Shown here piece after piece: positions 59,982-64,000 of a DNA stretch of 64,000 nucleotides. Made by a program: the position numbers and the translations under genes. The stretch comes from Thermoleophilia bacterium (GTDB taxonomy: Bacteria > Actinomycetota > Thermoleophilia > UBA2241), in NCBI GenBank assembly GCA_041393415.1, contig JAWKKE010000001.1, positions 682,001-746,000 of the forward strand, written 5' to 3'. Positions within the stretch are counted from its first letter, which is position 1, and each line of letters begins with the position of its first letter. Under the pieces are notes generated by a model. The model worked only from the letters and a program-made list of their open reading frames with translations, ran no database searches and was not told where the DNA came from.

Positions 59982-61924
59982 CACGCGGACCGGCGCGTCC
60001 ACAGCGGCATCTCGGCCAAGACGTGCACGCCTTGACCCGGCCGTGTATTGATCGTGAGTTCGCCGCCCAGCTGCACCATTCGCTCTCGCATGATGTGCAG
60101 GCCAAGCGGACCGCCATGCCATAGTGGGTGCCGCTCGTCGTAGGTGAAGCCCACACCGTCATCCTCGACGCTCAGCGATGCCACATCGTCCTTCTTGACA
60201 AGGTTGATGAACACCTTCGTCGCGTGCGCATGCTTGAGCACGTTGTTGATGCTCTCCTGCGCGATTCGATACAGGGCGAGCTCCTTCTCGCGATCGAAGC
60301 GCTCCTCGATACCGCTGGAGAAGAACTGAATCTCGAGATTCGAGCTGCTCCTCATACTCTCGAGCAAGGCGTGCAGGGCGGCAACAAGGCCAAGGTTCTC
60401 AATCATGCTCGGCATCAGTCCCGACGCGAAGTTCTTGAGATCGGCGATCGTCTGCGTCGCTTTGACCGCGGCCTCCTCGGCACGTCTGCGCAGCGCGGGA
60501 TCGGCAGCCCCAAGACTCGCGCCAATTATCTCGAGGTCGAGCTTGAGTGTCGTCAGCACTTGCCCAAAGTGATCATGGAGCTCCATGGCGACGCCCCGAC
60601 GATCGTTCTCGATCATCTCCATCAGCCTCCGCGACAGAAGGCGTCGCTGCGCTTCTTCTTCCTGCAGGCGCGCGTTGACCTCCATGAGCGCGTTCTCCAC
60701 GCGCTTCTGCGGCGTAAGATCAATGACCGAGGCGACCACGCTTTCGAGCGTATCCTCCGAGCCTGGAGAGACGGCAAAGTGGTAGACGACATGCCGCTCC
60801 TCACCGGCCAGCGTGTGCGTCAGACCTTCGCTGACGACGCGTGTCTCCCCGTCTGCGATAGCCACGAGACTGTCACGGATAATGCGCGACTCGTCTGGGA
60901 AGAGCTTCTCCATGTTCGCCATGAGTTCCGCGCTCTCGTGGGCACCGTAGAAGCTAACGCATGCTCGGTTGGCGTCCGTGAGACGCAGCAGCGAGAAGCT
61001 GTGCCGCAAGGCGTCTGGATGGTCGTCCAGATACGAGGCAAGATCCGTGACACCCGACAAGCGAAGCTCTTCGAGGTACCCGCGAAACCCGGTCCAGTCC
61101 TCCTCCCACAGCGATATCGGTGAGTCCTGAAACAAGCTGCGATACCGGCGGATGGTCTCCTCCAGCCGCGCTTGCGACTCCTTGCGCGCCGTTATGTCGC
61201 GCACCATCACCAGATTCGCTGGTTTCCCCTCGTACGTAATGAGCGTGCCAGCAGCCTCTATCGGCACCACCCCGCCGTCGAGGCGCACGATGCGGTACTC
61301 ACGAAGCGGCGACTCGCCACCTCGCTCGATCCGCTGCACACGCTCGCGCACAAAGGCCCGGTCCTCAGGGTGGATGAGATCCATGTGGCGCATGCCGATG
61401 AACTCACTTGAGGACGTGCCGCCCCACAATCGAGCGCCTGCTGCATTGAGGTAAGCGACGACGCCATCGGAGTGGACCATGATGGCGTCCGGCAACAGTT
61501 CGACCAATTTGCCGTACCGCTCCTCGCTCTCGGCAAGTGCTTGTTGAGAGCGAGGGCTGCCGTTTACAGGAACAACAAGCACCACCAACGCCTCGATGTC
61601 CCCGTCGTCGACCGAGAGCGGATGCACCACGTAGAGCGCATCCTGCGATTCGCCCACACCTTGAAAGAAAGCGACACGGCGGGCCTGGAGCGCCGCAGCC
61701 ACTGCCCGCGCTGCCCGCTCTCTGCAAGGAGGAGCGAAGAGCTCGGCAACCGAGCCGGGGGCGGCCGCACCGGTGTCCAGCAGACTGCTCGGCGCGGCCG
61801 CACACCTGGCGGCTTCATTGACGAAGGCGACCCGTCCCGATGTCGTCACAACATAGGCGGGGTATGGCATCGAGCTCGCAAAGCGCGTCGCTGTGCCTTC
61901 TGACAACAGCGCCATGTCTCTCAT
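59981..61924 (-). CDS. cytosolic multi-PAS sensor histidine kinase (NarX/HisKA_3 type)
   Basis: A 647-residue kinase without membrane helices. Three PAS-like regions are visible: residues 15-130 (MPYPAYVVTTSGRVAFVNEA), 135-260 (LLPDAIMVHSDGVVAYLNAAG, then PAC VMVRDITARKES) and 265-420 (LFQDSPISLWEEDW). The HisKA_3 phosphoacceptor is in GVAMELHDHFGQ, and the ATPase has INNVLKHAHA, VEDDGVGF and PLGLHIMRERM. I start at the ATG at 61924; its GGAGG is 13 bases away, so the exact start is uncertain. It lies 57 bases after the AtzF-like gene. The ligand is presumably cytosolic. Confidence 0.9.
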   Translation of the reverse strand: MRDMALLSEGTATRFASSMPYPAYVVTTSGRVAFVNEAARCAAAPSSLLDTGAAAPGSVAELFAPPCRERAARAVAAALQARRVAFFQGVGESQDALYVVHPLSVDDGDIEALVVLVVPVNGSPRSQQALAESEERYGKLVELLPDAIMVHSDGVVAYLNAAGARLWGGTSSSEFIGMRHMDLIHPEDRAFVRERVQRIERGGESPLREYRIVRLDGGVVPIEAAGTLITYEGKPANLVMVRDITARKESQARLEETIRRYRSLFQDSPISLWEEDWTGFRGYLEELRLSGVTDLASYLDDHPDALRHSFSLLRLTDANRACVSFYGAHESAELMANMEKLFPDESRIIRDSLVAIADGETRVVSEGLTHTLAGEERHVVYHFAVSPGSEDTLESVVASVIDLTPQKRVENALMEVNARLQEEEAQRRLLSRRLMEMIENDRRGVAMELHDHFGQVLTTLKLDLEIIGASLGAADPALRRRAEEAAVKATQTIADLKNFASGLMPSMIENLGLVAALHALLESMRSSSNLEIQFFSSGIEERFDREKELALYRIAQESINNVLKHAHATKVFINLVKKDDVASLSVEDDGVGFTYDERHPLWHGGPLGLHIMRERMVQLGGELTINTRPGQGVHVLAEMPLWTRRSA

Positions 61925-61980
61925 GCTGCTCGTATCACCTCCGCACGTCACAAGCCGACCAGCCTGCGACGTGGGCGAAC

Positions 61981-62364
61981 TCACACGGCCTCGCCCCTGC
62001 TATCGATGTACTCTCGCCAACCACCGTGATGGGTAATCTCCGCATTCCCGGCGATGGCGTAGGGTTCTGCGAGCACACCCAGGACTTCGCGACCGTCGGT
62101 AAGCAGAACCTTGCCGATGGTCAACCCTGGCGGCTCCTTCTGAAGGATGTCGACCAACCCGGATGAATCCACATCCCACAGTTCCACCGTGATCTCCGCC
62201 CCGGCCTGCGGATCCCTCAGCATGCCTACGTAACCGTCATCGATAGACCAGCAGCGGTAGATGGGCGCGGTCTTCGTCTGCCGCACGAACTTGGCGCCGG
62301 CGGCCTGCATGTTCGGGTTGAGTTCACAACCACGCATCAGCGTACCATTCACAGCAAGCAACAT
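61981..62364 (-). CDS. stand-alone allophanate-hydrolase C-terminal (AtzF-C-like) domain protein
   Basis: A 127-residue protein that matches the C-terminal domain of AtzF-type allophanate hydrolases. LLAVNGTLMRGCELNPNM is the gamma-glutamylcyclotransferase-like loop, followed by FVRQTKTAPIYRCWSI, LQKEPPGLTIGKVLL, VLGVLAEPYAIAG and a final GGWREYI. In AtzF this domain decarboxylates the N-carboxyurea product; here the amidase half is absent. The ATG at 62364 has GGAGG 10 bases upstream, better placed than the GTG at 62376. It is 55 bases after the cysteine hydrolase gene, which supports a shared ureide-type pathway. Confidence 0.78.
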   Translation of the reverse strand: MLLAVNGTLMRGCELNPNMQAAGAKFVRQTKTAPIYRCWSIDDGYVGMLRDPQAGAEITVELWDVDSSGLVDILQKEPPGLTIGKVLLTDGREVLGVLAEPYAIAGNAEITHHGGWREYIDSRGEAV

Positions 62365-62419
62365 CGCGACCAGCACCTCCGGAGATGTCTTGGGCTGAAG
62401 GAGAGGAGTGCTGCCGCGA

Positions 62420-63286
62420 TCAACAGCAGGGTGACTTCAGGTTCGCGTCCACCGCCTGAATGAACCGCTGCGAATCCGTCACGTTGCCGAACACGCCTCC
62501 CTGCATCTTGATCGACTTGACGGCCGCTTCGTAGTTGCCGTAATCCGTCGCGCCGGTCGCGTCCTTGAGGAGTACGCACCAGTACCCGTAGTCATTGGCC
62601 TCACGCATGATCGTGTGCACACAGACATCGGTCGTGATGCCGCTGATCACAAGGTGCGTGACCCCGAGATTCTTCAGCACCATGTGGATCGTGCTGGAGC
62701 CGAAGGCGCCCTTGCCGGCCTTGTCGACGACGATCTCTCCGGGAATCGGATACAGCTCATCGATGATGTCCCAGTTTGGCTCACCGCGAACGAGCAGCCG
62801 GCCGAGGCCGTTCTCGGGGACCTCACCGATGCCGACGCCGTTGCCGATGATCTTGCTGCGCAGCACCTTGTTGAACGGCGCGTCAGAGAGATCCGGTTCG
62901 TGCCCCTCGCGCGTGTGAATCACCTTGACGTCGGTGCCGCGCACAGCGTTGAGCACGTTCTTGATCGGCTTGATCGCGGCTGCGGTCAGGTTGAGGTCAT
63001 AGCCCATGACATCGACGTATCCGTTCTTGCCGCAGAAGTCGATCTGCATATCGATGGAGACAAACGCAGTACGCGCCGAGTCCATCTCAAGATAGGCCGT
63101 CTCGCCGAATGTCGGAGCGTCTTCCACCTCGACTTTGAACAGCTTGCCGACGGGATCGCCGTAGAGCCAGGTGGGATACGCGAGCGTCCTGGTCTCCTTG
63201 AACTCCTCGGCCGCAGCTGCAACACGCTCAAGCAGCCTGTCACGACCCTTGTCTTGAAACTCCTCGTACTTCCTCAACTGACCCAT
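62420..63286 (-). CDS. isochorismatase-fold cysteine hydrolase, biuret/ureide hydrolase-like
   Basis: A 288-residue cysteine hydrolase. The catalytic set is Asp79 (FVSIDMQIDFCG), Lys189 (VVDKAGKGAFG) and Cys222 (ISGITTDVCVHTIMREAND). Relatives with this layout hydrolyse biuret, triuret, guanylurea or ureidoacrylate. Company with an AtzF-C-like protein and an NCS1 permease favours a biuret- or ureide-type substrate, but the residues seen do not decide it. An N-terminal 65-residue helical extension precedes the core. AAAGGAAG precedes the ATG. A long hairpin stands in the 208-base leader. Confidence 0.85.
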   Translation of the reverse strand: MGQLRKYEEFQDKGRDRLLERVAAAAEEFKETRTLAYPTWLYGDPVGKLFKVEVEDAPTFGETAYLEMDSARTAFVSIDMQIDFCGKNGYVDVMGYDLNLTAAAIKPIKNVLNAVRGTDVKVIHTREGHEPDLSDAPFNKVLRSKIIGNGVGIGEVPENGLGRLLVRGEPNWDIIDELYPIPGEIVVDKAGKGAFGSSTIHMVLKNLGVTHLVISGITTDVCVHTIMREANDYGYWCVLLKDATGATDYGNYEAAVKSIKMQGGVFGNVTDSQRFIQAVDANLKSPCC

Positions 63287-63401
63287 CTCAACTTCCTTTC
63301 AATGACGCGTACTTCGCAAAGACTGCGTCCCTGCGATTACCAGACCCCAACTCGGGTCGGCTCGCCAACTCTGAATAACCGCCACCGCATCTCTGCAGAC
63401 A

Positions 63402-63445
63402 CCGGCCGGGCGGAGACAACGGGGGGAGATCCTCCGCCCGACCGG
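63402..63445 (-). terminator. long hairpin between permease and hydrolase genes
   Basis: CGGGCGGAG (63407-63415) pairs with 63432-63440, and CCGG (63402-63405) with 63442-63445 past one mismatch, around a 16-base loop. It could end the permease transcript, attenuate it, or protect the hydrolase mRNA. No T tract follows on the minus strand. Confidence 0.45.
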
Positions 63446-63494
63446 CGAGCTTCGCCCTGGCGAGCGAAACGGAGCCCCAGAGCGAACGTAGTCC

Positions 63495-64000
63495 TCAGGT
63501 CGTGGGGGAGTTGACCGAAGGGACCTTCAGGCTCGCTTCCTTCGGAGCAAACCGCTCAATCACGGAGTAGACGACGACAGTGGTGATGAACCCAAAGACG
63601 ACCGTCGACCATGCCGGCGCGTTGTAGTTCAGGAAGAGCGCAACACCTGAACCGCATGCCCACGCGATGAACGGTGTGTAGCGGATTACCTGAATACTGC
63701 TGAGATCGAATGCGTCATGACCCGCGTGCCGTGTCCACGGCAGCAGATGGTCCGCAAGAATCACCGCTCCGATCGGAGGGACGATAACGCCGAGGAAGTT
63801 TAGCCAATCGATGAAGTACTGCCACGCGTTCGTCATCGCGATGAGCGTGCCGATGATGCCGAAGATGACTGCGATCACGCGGTACTTCTGGTGTGTAAGG
63901 TGTGCCCAGCCGACGGATGCGTTGTAGAGACAGTGAGCGCACACGCTGCCCAGGTTGATGAACATGAAGATCGTGGCGAGAACGGCGATGATGCCGCCCT
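63495..64000 (-). CDS. NCS1-family nucleobase/hydantoin-type permease (partial)
   Basis: The C-terminal 168 codons of a membrane permease whose start lies beyond base 64000. The visible part has four to five helices, including WQYFIDWLNFLGVIVPPIGA and ILADHLLPWTRH, the late-helix pattern of CodB-like cytosine/NCS1 transporters, and a short hydrophilic end. Family members import nucleobases, allantoin, hydantoins or related N-rich compounds. It stands upstream of the cysteine hydrolase and AtzF-C-like genes on the same strand, so it probably imports the compound they degrade. Confidence 0.82.
   Translation of the reverse strand, partial: GGIIAVLATIFMFINLGSVCAHCLYNASVGWAHLTHQKYRVIAVIFGIIGTLIAMTNAWQYFIDWLNFLGVIVPPIGAVILADHLLPWTRHAGHDAFDLSSIQVIRYTPFIAWACGSGVALFLNYNAPAWSTVVFGFITTVVVYSVIERFAPKEASLKVPSVNSPTT

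Overview
The window is high-GC (my visual estimate is 60-65 %), densely coded bacterial chromosome. The gene set points to a Gram-positive, high-GC actinobacterium: glmM-glmS-acpS-nnr, MarR/MFS, OmpR and NarL two-component pairs, a small Amidase_6 protein, baeRF, FemAB-like and ATP-grasp genes, and secreted repeat proteins of the Ycf48 and FG-GAP type. The two secreted proteins and the transporter-rich, scattered gene order suggest a deep lineage such as Thermoleophilia or Coriobacteriia relatives. That placement is inference. I see no phage, insertion sequence, CRISPR array, rRNA or tRNA.

Layout. 0-4 kb: amino-sugar and ACP housekeeping operon (glmM, glmS, acpS, nnr), read leftward. 4-9.3 kb: amidohydrolase, undecaprenyl-diphosphatase with an extra N-terminal segment, two PAP2 phosphatases and a first SulP transporter. 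9.2-16 kb: UspA plus a Rieske-FAD oxidoreductase, then an ATP-grasp/FemAB-like/nitroreductase group and a secreted seven-repeat protein. 16-19 kb: sulfur amino-acid genes (PLP lyase, cysteine synthase) around a second UspA. 19-24.3 kb: unknown membrane protein, MarR/MFS pair with an operator, metallopeptidase, formamidase. 24.3-35 kb: three more SulP transporters, a DHA2-type MFS, a bile-acid-type symporter and an alkylsulfatase. 35-39 kb: SpoIIAA-like, Clp-N/FHA-like, zinc-ribbon and cardiolipin synthase genes. 39-45.7 kb: leftward run baeRF, htrA-like, arcD, arcA, nhaC. 45.7-49 kb: a rearranged patch with a DUF1269 fragment, an AAA ATPase that looks 5'-truncated, a small holin-like membrane protein, a 15-bp tandem repeat, an aquaporin and a decayed GAP-family gene cut at the aquaporin stop. 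49-55 kb: membrane glycosyltransferase-like protein, TauE-type exporter, amidase, histidine kinase and OmpR regulator. 55-57 kb: cobO and a homocysteine methyltransferase behind a cobalamin riboswitch. 57-59 kb: FG-GAP surface protein. 59.3-64 kb: NCS1 permease, cysteine hydrolase, stand-alone allophanate-hydrolase C-terminal domain protein and a NarL-type two-component pair.

How the genes may work together. Sulfur handling recurs: four SulP carriers, a TauE-type exporter, an alkylsulfatase that would release sulfate, cysteine synthase and a Cys/Met-metabolism lyase. Small nitrogen compounds are a second theme: formamidase, arginine deiminase with its antiporter, and the permease-hydrolase-AtzF-like run at the right end. 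The clearest regulatory finding is upstream of cobO. There a TTGACA/TACATT promoter is overlapped by a Fur/Zur-like palindrome and followed directly by a cobalamin riboswitch, so both metal and B12 status may control cobO and the zinc-type methyltransferase behind it.
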